Part shown: positions 1 through 5,667 of the stretch, one piece after another
Position numbering within the stretch: position 1 is the stretch's first letter
How the letters are laid out: every line of letters begins with the position of its first letter
NCBI GenBank assembly: GCA_021841725.1
Contig: JAKCEC010000051.1
Span: 1-8,229, forward strand
Source: Actinomycetes bacterium
GTDB taxonomy: Bacteria; Actinomycetota; Acidimicrobiia; Acidimicrobiales; RAAP-2
Direction of reading: 5' to 3'
Length of the DNA stretch: 8,229 nt
Position numbers and translations under genes: made by a program
The notes under the pieces: generated by a model
Database searches by the model: none
What the model was told of the DNA's origin: nothing
The model's input: only the letters and a program-made list of their open reading frames with translations

Positions 1-91
1 ACCACGGAACCCCCCCGTCTCGTCCGGACGTGACCTCACGCTGACCCTACCGTCGAGAGGTCGGCGTTGCGGCGGGCGCGCGCATCGGCGG

Positions 92-100
92 TGCTAGCGT
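92..100 (+). promoter_or_regulatory. Possible extended -10 promoter element for the CsbD-like gene
   Basis: The sequence TGCTAGCGT has the extended -10 form TGnTAnnnT, and TAnnnT is the usual actinobacterial -10 core. Transcription would start near base 107 and give a 5' leader of about 130 bases before the ATG at 239. No convincing -35 box lies 16-18 bases upstream; a TTGCGG at 67-72 is too far away (22 bases). In GC-rich DNA such a match can occur by chance, so this is a candidate only. Confidence 0.3.
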
Positions 101-131
101 CCGAATGATGAGGCGTGAAGTGACGCGGAGT

Positions 132-207
132 GCGAGGGGCACGACGAGCGAGGTCGCCCGACCGACCGGGCAGACGGGGGTGGCCCTCGTCGGGGGTGTC
201 CCCTCGC
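132..207 (+). other. Imperfect long hairpin in the leader of the CsbD-like gene
   Basis: Nested complementary segments can fold this stretch into one long hairpin. GCGAGGGG (132-139) pairs with CCCCTCGC (200-207), CGACGAG (142-148) pairs with CTCGTCG (186-192), and GCCCG (156-160) pairs with CGGGC (167-171). It ends about 20 bases before the Shine-Dalgarno sequence at 228-234, so it lies in the probable 5' untranslated region. It could be a regulatory leader, a small RNA or simply GC-rich chance pairing. No known riboswitch class was recognised. Confidence 0.35.
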
Positions 208-227
208 CGTCTCGAAACGAGGAGTTG

Positions 228-244
228 AGGAGGGTGAGATGTCG
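228..244 (+). promoter_or_regulatory. Ribosome binding site and start of the CsbD-like gene
   Basis: A strong Shine-Dalgarno AGGAGGG (228-234) is followed by TGAG and the ATG at 239. A second in-frame ATG at 245 has a 10-base spacer and could also serve. The first is preferred because the same 13 bases, GGGTGAGATGTCG, surround the chosen ATG of the PAS/GAF gene at 1094-1106. The choice changes the protein by only two residues. Confidence 0.7.
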
Positions 245-517
245 ATGAAGGACAAGGCGAAGAACATGATGCTCGCGTCATTCGAGAAGGTGGAGAAAGC
301 CACCGGCAAGGCGTTGGGCAACGAGGAGATGCCGGTCAAGGATCAGGTGGAGGAGGTCAAAGTGCACCTCAAGAACGTCGGCGACAAGGTCGTCAAAACG
401 ACCGGCAAAGCGTTGGGCAACGAGGAGATGCCGGTCAAGGATCAGGTGGAAGAGGTCAAAGTGCACCTCAAGAACGTCGGCGAACGGGTACGCGGCGCGC
501 TGAAGAAAGAGGACTAA
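239..517 (+). CDS. Small CsbD-like stress protein with internal duplication
   Basis: This encodes a 92-residue, highly charged, Lys/Glu-rich soluble protein with no signal peptide or membrane segment. The pattern K-A-T-G-K-A-L-G-N-E-E followed by an amphipathic stretch and an ending like V-R-G-A-L-K-K resembles the CsbD family, small proteins linked to general stress in Bacillus and very common in actinobacteria. Their molecular function is not established. Residues 22-48 are repeated exactly at 55-81, a period of 33 residues. Removing one unit leaves 59 residues, about the normal CsbD length, so the gene looks like a single-unit ancestor with a tandem duplication. The reading is supported by a strong AGGAGGG site and by the two differences between repeats being synonymous. 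It stands alone, convergent with the Dabb gene. The CsbD assignment is by pattern and could be a related helical stress family. Confidence 0.72.
   Translation: MSMKDKAKNMMLASFEKVEKATGKALGNEEMPVKDQVEEVKVHLKNVGDKVVKTTGKALGNEEMPVKDQVEEVKVHLKNVGERVRGALKKED
302..483 (+). repeat. In-frame tandem repeat, 99-base period, inside the CsbD-like gene
   Basis: Bases 302-384 and 401-483 match at 81 of 83 positions. The two mismatches are third-codon G/A changes in a Lys and a Glu codon, so the encoded 27 residues are identical. Sequence outside the core diverges quickly (E-K-V-E-K-A against D-K-V-V-K-T on the left side). This fits either a recent duplication or ongoing gene conversion between the units. 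Because the unit is 99 bases, gain or loss of a copy would keep the frame. Confidence 0.95.
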
Positions 518-524
518 CGGATCA

Positions 525-547
525 CGACGCGTCCCCTCGTCGCGTCG
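525..547. terminator. Possible bidirectional terminator hairpin between convergent genes
   Basis: CGACGCG (525-531) and CGCGTCG (541-547) form a perfect 7-bp stem with a 9-base loop. It sits 7 bases after the stop of the CsbD-like gene and 12 bases beyond the stop of the oppositely oriented Dabb gene, so it could end both transcripts. No T-tract follows on either strand, so it is not a canonical intrinsic terminator. Hairpins without T-tracts are frequent in high-GC genomes. Confidence 0.4.
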
Positions 548-559
548 GTCACCGCCCGT

Positions 560-865
560 CTAGGTCAATGCGAAGTCCACGACCACCCGGTCGCTCACGA
601 CGCCCGCGTTCATCCAGGTGACCACGTCGCGGTGTCGCGGATGGGACTGATAGTCGTTGAGGGCCGCGGCGTCGACAAAGTCGGCGACCAAAATGACCGG
701 CCAGTGCGCGGGGGCGTCGCCGAGATCGAAGTAGACGTCGAGGGTTACCAACCCGGGTGACACGTCGCGCAGCCCTCGCAATTGATCGCGAAGTTCGTTC
801 GCGCGCTCGCGCCGCTCGGCGGGCTCGGTGGCGGCTAACTGCAACGATACGACGTGACGAATCAT
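560..865 (-). CDS. Dabb (stress-responsive alpha/beta barrel) domain protein
   Basis: This encodes a 101-residue soluble protein made of a single Dabb domain. The opening M-I-R-H-V-V-S-L is the family's typical first strand. It is followed by a helix of E-R/R-E residues (about 15-33), a central strand T-L-D-V-Y-F-D-L (41-48), V-I-L-V-A-D-F (57-63), the Y-Q-S-H-P-x-H segment (72-78), and a final strand V-V-V-D-F (94-98). Dabb proteins form dimeric ferredoxin-like barrels. Some are stress-induced and some are small enzymes such as polyketide cyclases, so the reaction cannot be assigned here. The ATG at 865 is preceded at 872-878 (minus strand) by AAGGGAG, a good Shine-Dalgarno. The reading frame stays open upstream, but only the part from this ATG resembles a protein family. 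It is transcribed divergently from the PAS/GAF gene and is monocistronic. Confidence 0.88.
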   Translation of the reverse strand: MIRHVVSLQLAATEPAERRERANELRDQLRGLRDVSPGLVTLDVYFDLGDAPAHWPVILVADFVDAAALNDYQSHPRHRDVVTWMNAGVVSDRVVVDFALT

Positions 866-881
866 GGACAACTCCCTTGTT

Positions 882-897
882 CGCCTCGGGCGAGGCG
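882..897. repeat. Perfect inverted repeat in the Dabb leader
   Basis: CGCCTC-GGGC-GAGGCG is a 6-bp perfect inverted repeat around a 4-base centre. It lies 17 bases upstream of the Dabb start codon and just upstream of its Shine-Dalgarno. In RNA it would form a hairpin next to the ribosome site; as DNA it could be an operator. No regulator gene in the window points to which. Confidence 0.5.
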
Positions 898-900
898 CTC

Positions 901-913
901 GTGAGTCACAGTA
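901..913 (-). promoter_or_regulatory. Possible -10 element and overlapping palindrome for the Dabb gene
   Basis: On the minus strand TACTGT (913-908) fits the TAnnnT -10 core and would give a leader of about 35 bases. It overlaps GTGAGTCAC (901-909), a perfect palindrome with one central base, which could be an operator covering the transcription start. No -35 sequence is recognisable at 16-18 bases. The evidence is pattern only. Confidence 0.25.
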
Positions 914-1021
914 GTTCCCCGGCGGCGCGCGGTGGCCGGGGGTCGACGTTCGCGCGAGAGCGCCGAACGGAGGCACTTCGCTGGCGTCACGGGACCGGCG
1001 GCGACTCAATTCACCGGGATT

Positions 1022-1053
1022 TTGACGCCACGCTCGCGAAGTCGTTGTAGCCT
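1022..1053 (+). promoter_or_regulatory. Possible promoter of the PAS/GAF sensor gene
   Basis: TTGACG (1022-1027) matches five of six bases of the -35 consensus TTGACA, and TAGCCT (1048-1053) fits the actinobacterial -10 form TAnnnT. The spacer is 20 bases, longer than the usual 16-19, which weakens the call. A start near base 1060 would give a leader of about 40 bases to the ATG at 1101. The rest of the divergent region 866-1100 shows only the palindromes listed separately. Confidence 0.35.
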
Positions 1054-1090
1054 CGGCCGAGGGAGTGACGACGCGTATCGATCGACGACG

Positions 1091-1106
1091 AAGGGGTGAG
1101 ATGTCG
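1091..1106 (+). promoter_or_regulatory. Ribosome binding site deciding the PAS/GAF start
   Basis: AAGGGG (1091-1096) followed by TGAG and ATG (1101) repeats the layout at the CsbD-like gene, including 13 identical bases (GGGTGAGATGTCG). The longer alternative at GTG 1065 has a GAGGGA directly abutting the start codon, too close to work well, and would add an Arg-rich 12-residue extension that is not part of any domain. Confidence 0.65.
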
Positions 1107-3491
1107 GTACACCGTGACGATGAGGTCCTGAGTGCCGTGGTGCGGAGCCTCCAGGCGTGCGGTGATGCGTTCTTCGTCGCGCGTGCGGTGCGCGATTCAG
1201 CGCACGGCATCAGTGATTTCGTGATCGTCGACACCAACGAACGCGGCGGTGGCCTCCTCGGACTGTCCCGCGAGACGTGGACGGCTCGGAGCCTACGCGA
1301 GTCGCAACGGGCGGAGTTCGCTGTACCCCTGATCACGTGGCTGAGTGTCGTGGTGGGGGCGGGGGCGTCCGCGCAGCTCGCCGAACTCACCCTGTTCGAC
1401 GCCGCCGCCGGCCACGAGTTCCTGGCCACCCTACGCGGGGTGAGCCTCGGTGAGGTGGTGGTGTGCATCGTACGCGGCGCCCCGGGGACCGGCGGCGCCG
1501 ATCACTATCGCCGCCTGCTGGAGAGATCGGCGGACGTCGTGGTCTTCATCGCTACCGACGGGTTAATCGAGTCATTCTTCGACCTTTCCCAGATCCTGGG
1601 GTATCGCCCCGAGCAGGTGGTGGGCACCCCGATCGACGGCGTTCTCAGCGATGGGGCGATATTCACGAGTGGGGGGAGTGGCGCGGGCGCCCACGGTGAC
1701 GGCGTTGCGCGCTTTCGAACGCACCTGCGCGACCGTGACGGGCACCCGCACGCCTTTTCGGCGGTCCGACGTCACGTGCTCGACGAACGCGGTGACGTGA
1801 CGGGGGTGGTCGTCGGTCTGCACCTCGTCGAACCGGCCGCGCACCCCGAAGAGGCGACCCGCGAGGTGGATGATCACTACAAATTTTTCGCCAACTTCGC
1901 GCGAGACGTGCTCGCCATTGAACGCGAGGGCGCCCTCGAGTGGGTCTCGCCCAACGTCGAGTCCTTGACGGGTCACCGCGGCCCGGAATTGGTGGGTCGT
2001 CGGGTGGTCGATCTCGCACACCCCGACGATCACGCGTCGATGGTCGGGTTTCGTCCGTCACCGGATTCGCCCGGGGCCGACACCTTGACGGTGCGTTTGC
2101 GCCACGCCGACGACACGTACCGCTGGGTGAACATTGCGGCGCGTGAGGTGGCGGACGGCGCGACGGGTGAGGCGGTACGACTCTCCTCGTGGCGCGATGC
2201 CCAGGGTGACGTCGCCGCGCGCCAGGCCCTCCTGGCGTCGGAACGACGCTACCGGCTGCTGGCCGAGAACTCGACCGACGTCGTCCTCGAGTGCGACGTC
2301 GACGGCGTCATTCGCTGGACGAGTCCGTCCGCGTTGGCGTCCCTGGGGTGGCGTGGCGAGGACGTACGGGGGACGCGCGTGACGGAACACGTCGCCGACG
2401 GTGATCGCGTCGACGCCCAGCGCCAGATAGATGACGTCGGTGCCCTCCACGCCCCGACCCCCATCGAGGTGCGGTACGTCACCGCCGGGGCCGTCGACAA
2501 ATGGATGCTCCAGCAGGTTCGTCGGTTTCGCGGCCACGACGACGATGGCTACGTGTATATCGTCACGCTGCACGACATCGACGACGTCGTGTCGCTGCGC
2601 GACGCCGCGCGAGAGGCGACGCGGTATTACCAATTGCTCGCGGAGAACACCTCCGACGTCGTGTATACGGTCGACCTCGCCGGGGTGGTGACGTGGGTGT
2701 CGGCGTCGGTGACGCCCCAGTTGGGGTGGCAGGCGGGTGAATTCACCGGACGTCTCATCGTCGACTTCATCTTCGACGACGACCGACCACGCGTCCTGGC
2801 GTGGCGCCAGCTCTTGCACTTCGGCGAGACCCTGGAGGAACTGGAGATTCGCCTTCGACACGCCCACGGATTCTTCTCGTGGATGAGCGTGCGGGCCCAC
2901 GCCCTCCACGACGGTGACGGTCGGGTGACCGGGGTGTTGGTGACCCTGCGAAACTGCGACCTCGAAGTGGCGAGGGGGCGGGCCCTACGTACGATCACCG
3001 CGGGCAGCCGAGCACTGATGCGTGAGAAGGAGCCTCGCGAGATGTTGCGCCAGGTCTGTCAGGTGGCGGTCGACGAGGGCGGCTACGCTTTCGCCTGGTT
3101 CGGCCGCAAGGTGAGGGATGAGGCCCACTCGGTGCTGGTGGTGGCCAAGAGTGTCGGACACGACTCCTACCTCGACGGCATCGCCGTGTCGTGGGGAGCG
3201 CACGAGGGCGGTCAGGGGCCCACTGGTCGAGCAATTCGCCTGGGTCACACCGTCACCGTGGCCGACGCCTACCTCGATCCCTCGATCCAACCCTGGCGCG
3301 ATCGCGTCGTCACGCACGGGTTCCATTCGGCGTGCGCGATTCCCGTGGTGATGAACGGCGAGATTGAGGGTACCTGGCAGGTCTACGCGCGCGAGCAGGG
3401 CGCCTTCGACCCCCGCGTCTTGGAGGTGCTCGAAGACCTCGCCCTCGAAACGGGCTATGCCCTGACGCGCCTCGGCCTGGATTCTCTCTAG
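1101..3491 (+). CDS. Tandem PAS-GAF sensor protein lacking an output domain
   Basis: This encodes a 796-residue cytosolic protein with no membrane segment or signal peptide. Domains in order: a divergent PAS-like domain (about 18-125), PAS (135-245), PAS (257-373), PAS (382-500), PAS (507-622) and a C-terminal GAF domain (628-790). The PAS units from the second on start with a helix ending in a conserved Asp-Val (D145, D269, D393, D519), 124-126 residues apart; the last two share L-L-A-E-N. Each contains an L-G/T-G-x-x-x-x-x-x-G-R-like turn, for example at 289-300. The GAF part has E-G-G-Y-A-F-A-W (659-666) and G-P-T-G-R-A-I-R (706-713), typical of GAF domains in actinobacterial PAS-GAF-GGDEF proteins. 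Here the chain ends right after GAF: no GGDEF, EAL, kinase, phosphatase or DNA-binding domain. Ligands are unknown. The ATG at 1101 was chosen over a GTG at 1065 because AAGGGG lies 4 bases before it. Confidence 0.87.
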   Translation: MSVHRDDEVLSAVVRSLQACGDAFFVARAVRDSAHGISDFVIVDTNERGGGLLGLSRETWTARSLRESQRAEFAVPLITWLSVVVGAGASAQLAELTLFDAAAGHEFLATLRGVSLGEVVVCIVRGAPGTGGADHYRRLLERSADVVVFIATDGLIESFFDLSQILGYRPEQVVGTPIDGVLSDGAIFTSGGSGAGAHGDGVARFRTHLRDRDGHPHAFSAVRRHVLDERGDVTGVVVGLHLVEPAAHPEEATREVDDHYKFFANFARDVLAIEREGALEWVSPNVESLTGHRGPELVGRRVVDLAHPDDHASMVGFRPSPDSPGADTLTVRLRHADDTYRWVNIAAREVADGATGEAVRLSSWRDAQGDVAARQALLASERRYRLLAENSTDVVLECDVDGVIRWTSPSALASLGWRGEDVRGTRVTEHVADGDRVDAQRQIDDVGALHAPTPIEVRYVTAGAVDKWMLQQVRRFRGHDDDGYVYIVTLHDIDDVVSLRDAAREATRYYQLLAENTSDVVYTVDLAGVVTWVSASVTPQLGWQAGEFTGRLIVDFIFDDDRPRVLAWRQLLHFGETLEELEIRLRHAHGFFSWMSVRAHALHDGDGRVTGVLVTLRNCDLEVARGRALRTITAGSRALMREKEPREMLRQVCQVAVDEGGYAFAWFGRKVRDEAHSVLVVAKSVGHDSYLDGIAVSWGAHEGGQGPTGRAIRLGHTVTVADAYLDPSIQPWRDRVVTHGFHSACAIPVVMNGEIEGTWQVYAREQGAFDPRVLEVLEDLALETGYALTRLGLDSL

Positions 3492-3518
3492 CGCGATGCC
3501 ACCGGGCGCCTCGTCGCC

Positions 3519-3914
3519 TCAGTGCGTCGATGCGACGTGCAGTTCCTCGAGGGTCTCGATGATGTGCGTGAGCGCCGTACCCGGTCCGAAGACGGCGGCC
3601 ACCCCGGCGGCGCGCAGCGCGGCGACGTCACTGTCGGGCACGATGCCGCCGACGACCACGGGCGCGTCACAGCCCTCGGCCCGCAACGCGGCGACGACCA
3701 GCGGCACGAGCGTCAGGTGCGCCCCCGAGAGGATGGAGAGGCCCACCACGTCGACGTCCTCATCGACCGCGCTGCGCGCCACCGACGCCGGCGATTGAAA
3801 GAGTCCCGTGTAGATCACCTCCATACCCGCGTCGCGCAGGAGTCGCGTGATGACGTTGACGCCACGATCGTGACCGTCCAGCCCAACCTTCGCGATCAGC
3901 ACCCGCAGGGTCAT
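3519..3914 (-). CDS. Acyl-CoA mutase small subunit, cobalamin-binding
   Basis: This encodes a 131-residue B12-binding domain, the stand-alone small subunit of a split acyl-CoA mutase. It shows the base-off/His-on signature D-G-H-D-R-G (13-18). His15 would be the lower axial cobalt ligand, Asp13 its partner, and Lys9 the conserved lysine that corresponds to Lys604 of the Propionibacterium enzyme. S-I-L (60-62) and G-G (89-90) complete the nucleotide-loop binding motifs. Length matches isobutyryl-CoA mutase small subunits (IcmB, about 136 residues) and the C-terminal domain of methylmalonyl-CoA mutase. It associates with the large subunit encoded just upstream to carry out the radical carbon-skeleton rearrangement. 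Its ATG overlaps the large-subunit stop as ATGA and no Shine-Dalgarno precedes it (the upstream bases are GGGCCCCC), which implies coupled translation. Whether it serves isobutyryl- or methylmalonyl-CoA depends on the large subunit. Confidence 0.95.
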   Translation of the reverse strand: MTLRVLIAKVGLDGHDRGVNVITRLLRDAGMEVIYTGLFQSPASVARSAVDEDVDVVGLSILSGAHLTLVPLVVAALRAEGCDAPVVVGGIVPDSDVAALRAAGVAAVFGPGTALTHIIETLEELHVASTH

Positions 3915-5545
3915 CGCGTGGGGGCCCGGTAGCGACCGAAGACCTCGGCCATCGTCGACATCATTTCGCCCACGGTGGCGTGCGAGCGCGCGGCGGCCAT
4001 CAAGGCGGGTACCAGATTGGTGTTGGGATCACGGGCCATCCGCCTCACGTCCTCGAGACGTTCGCGAACCTCGGCCGCGCTTCGCTCGCGACGCACCCGC
4101 GACAGCCGATCACGTTGGGACCACTCACTGGCCGCGTCGGTCTGGTTGACGGGGGTGGGCGCCGAGTCCGTGTCGAGGAAGCTATTGACGCCGACGATGA
4201 TCTGCTCACCGCGCTGCACGGCGCTCTCGAAGGCGTAGGCGGCGTCGGCGATGTGACCCTCGAACCAACCGTTCTCGATGGCGTGCAGACACCCCTCGAG
4301 CATCGAACCCTGCCCCATCTCGCGGATCTCTTCCAGGAGGCCACTCGCCTCGTCGAAGAGTCGATCCGTGAGGCTCTCGACGTACCAACTACCCCCGAGG
4401 GGGTCGGCCACGTGCGTGACGTTCGTCTCGTAGGCGATGACCTGCTGGGTCCGTAGCGCCACCCGGGCGGCGTCCGCGGACGGCAGGGTCCACGCCTCGT
4501 CGAAGGAATTCGTGTGGAGGGACTGCGCACCACCGAGCACCGCGGCGAGCGCCTCAATCGCGGTGCGCGCGTGATTGTTGTCGGGCTGCTGCGCGGTGAG
4601 CGACACCCCGGCGGTCTGGGCGTGGAAGCGCAATTGCCACGACCTCTCCTCTAGCGCTCCGTACACGTCACGCATCCAAGTGGCCCAGAGACGACGGGCA
4701 CTGCGGTACTTGGCGATTTCCTCAAAGAAGTCGATGTGGGCGTTGAAGAAGAAGGACAACTGGGGGGCGAATTGGTCGGTGGCGAGGCCCGCGTGGCGCG
4801 CTAATTCCACGTAGGCGAACCCGTTGGCCAGGGTGAAGGCCACCTCTTGGGCGGCGGTCGAACCCGCCTCACGGATGTGGTAACCCGAGACGGAGAGGGG
4901 GTGCCAGCGAGGCATGTCGCGCGTCGCGAATTCCATCGTGTCGCGCACGAGGCGCAACGACGGACGCGGCGGGAAGACGTACTCGTGTTGCGCTTGGTAC
5001 TCCTTCAAGATGTCGTTCTGCAGGGTGCCGCCGAGGGCTTCGCGGCGGACGCCGTGGTCCTCGGCGTTGGCGACGAACATGGCGAAGATCACCGCCGCCG
5101 GGGCGTTGATGGTCATCGAGGTGGTGACGGCGCCGAGATCGATGCCGTCGTAGAGGTCGGCGACGTCGTCGATGGTGTCGATCGCCACCCCGCAGCGCCC
5201 CACTTCGCCTAACGCGCGTTCGTCGTCGGAGTCGATGCCCAACAAGGTCGGCATGTCGTAGGCGGTGGAGAGTCCGGTGCCGCCCGCGTCGATGATCTGG
5301 CGGAAGCGTTCGTTGGTTTGCGGGGCCGTGCCGAAGCCCGCGAACATCCGCATGGTCCACAGCCGACTACGGTACATCGCGGGGTGGATCCCGCGGGTGT
5401 AGGGGAACACGCCGGGGAACTCACCGTTGTCCACCCCGTAGACCGGGTCCACCTCGAGTCCGGACTGCGTCGCGGCGCGCGAGTGGGCGGCGCTACTTCG
5501 CTCGTACGCTTCGCGCCACTGCGTACGTTCCCCGTGGTGTTCCAC
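3911..5545 (-). CDS. Acyl-CoA mutase large (catalytic) subunit, isobutyryl-CoA mutase-like
   Basis: This encodes a 544-residue TIM-barrel subunit of an adenosylcobalamin-dependent acyl-CoA mutase, working with the 131-residue small subunit. Family motifs include Y-T-R-G-I-H-P-A-M-Y-R (49-59), W-T-M-R-M-F-A-G-F-G (63-72), T-A-Y-D-M-P-T (94-100), G-E-V-G (113-116), Q-N-D-I-L-K-E-Y (176-183), S-G-Y-H-I-R-E-A-G (220-228), T-A-Q-Q-P (317-321) and D-P-L-G-G-S-W-Y (381-388). His223 matches the catalytic His244 of methylmalonyl-CoA mutase. The substrate-carboxylate residues do not match it: its Tyr89 is Phe68 here and its Arg207 is Gln186, the pair known in isobutyryl-CoA mutase. Ala95 replaces the Asp of 2-hydroxyisobutyryl-CoA mutase. 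So butyryl-/isobutyryl-CoA or a related neutral acyl-CoA is the likelier substrate. The start is GTG with GGGAG/AGAAGG upstream. It forms an operon with the small subunit; no MeaB-type chaperone gene is in the window. Confidence 0.93.
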   Translation of the reverse strand: MEHHGERTQWREAYERSSAAHSRAATQSGLEVDPVYGVDNGEFPGVFPYTRGIHPAMYRSRLWTMRMFAGFGTAPQTNERFRQIIDAGGTGLSTAYDMPTLLGIDSDDERALGEVGRCGVAIDTIDDVADLYDGIDLGAVTTSMTINAPAAVIFAMFVANAEDHGVRREALGGTLQNDILKEYQAQHEYVFPPRPSLRLVRDTMEFATRDMPRWHPLSVSGYHIREAGSTAAQEVAFTLANGFAYVELARHAGLATDQFAPQLSFFFNAHIDFFEEIAKYRSARRLWATWMRDVYGALEERSWQLRFHAQTAGVSLTAQQPDNNHARTAIEALAAVLGGAQSLHTNSFDEAWTLPSADAARVALRTQQVIAYETNVTHVADPLGGSWYVESLTDRLFDEASGLLEEIREMGQGSMLEGCLHAIENGWFEGHIADAAYAFESAVQRGEQIIVGVNSFLDTDSAPTPVNQTDAASEWSQRDRLSRVRRERSAAEVRERLEDVRRMARDPNTNLVPALMAAARSHATVGEMMSTMAEVFGRYRAPTR

Positions 5546-5645
5546 GCGCCTTCTCCCGTTTCGAGAGAATCCCTGACGGACCCCCTATGGCCATTATTAC
5601 CACGGACCCGGGGCCGCGCGATCAGGGTGGTCGACGAGGCGACCG
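5546..5645 (-). promoter_or_regulatory. Putative promoter region of the mutase operon
   Basis: The gap between the FUSC gene and the mutase holds an unusually AT-rich spot, CCATTATTACC (5591-5601). On the minus strand it reads AATAAT (5598-5593), five of six matches to TATAAT. A leader of about 40 bases would follow. Direct repeats ACGGACCC at 5576-5583 and 5602-5609 flank it, and CCCTGA (5571-5576) with TCAGGG (5622-5627) form an inverted pair around it. No clear -35 box is present, so an activator or another sigma factor would be needed. Confidence 0.35.
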
Positions 5646-5664
5646 CGCGCGACGTCGTCGCGCG
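5646..5664 (-). terminator. GC-rich hairpin just after the FUSC stop
   Basis: CGCGCGAC (5646-5653), a 3-base loop and GTCGCGCG (5657-5664) make a perfect 8-bp stem that begins three bases past the FUSC stop codon (TAA, 5670-5668). It may terminate or protect the upstream transcript and so separate the trpE-FUSC unit from the mutase operon. There is no T-tract on the minus strand after it, so it is not a classical intrinsic terminator. Confidence 0.4.
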
Positions 5665-5667
5665 GCG

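Noticed and set aside
210..219. TCTCGAAACG shared by the leaders of the CsbD-like gene and the mutase large subunit (5557-5566, minus strand)
   Set aside because: A shared 10-base word is expected many times by chance in a window of this size, and its distance to the start codon differs (19 against 11 bases).
1065..1100. GTG at 1065 as the start of the PAS/GAF protein
   Set aside because: The purine-rich sequence abuts the GTG, the added 12 residues are Arg-rich and outside any domain, and ATG 1101 has a properly placed AAGGGG.
866..1468. Long minus-strand open extension upstream of the Dabb start, giving a 302-residue reading
   Set aside because: The upstream part is Arg/Ser/Thr-rich without family features, runs antisense to the start of the PAS/GAF gene, and the ATG at 865 has its own ribosome site and begins exactly at the Dabb fold.
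2058..2909. Minus-strand open frame of 283 residues opposite the PAS domains
   Set aside because: It is rich in His, Arg, Val and Asp with no recognisable motif. The plus strand carries convincing PAS sequence across the same bases.
3492..3518. Terminator between the convergent PAS/GAF and mutase small-subunit genes
   Set aside because: Only a 4-5 bp GGCG/CGCC pairing with no T-tract is present; too weak to call.
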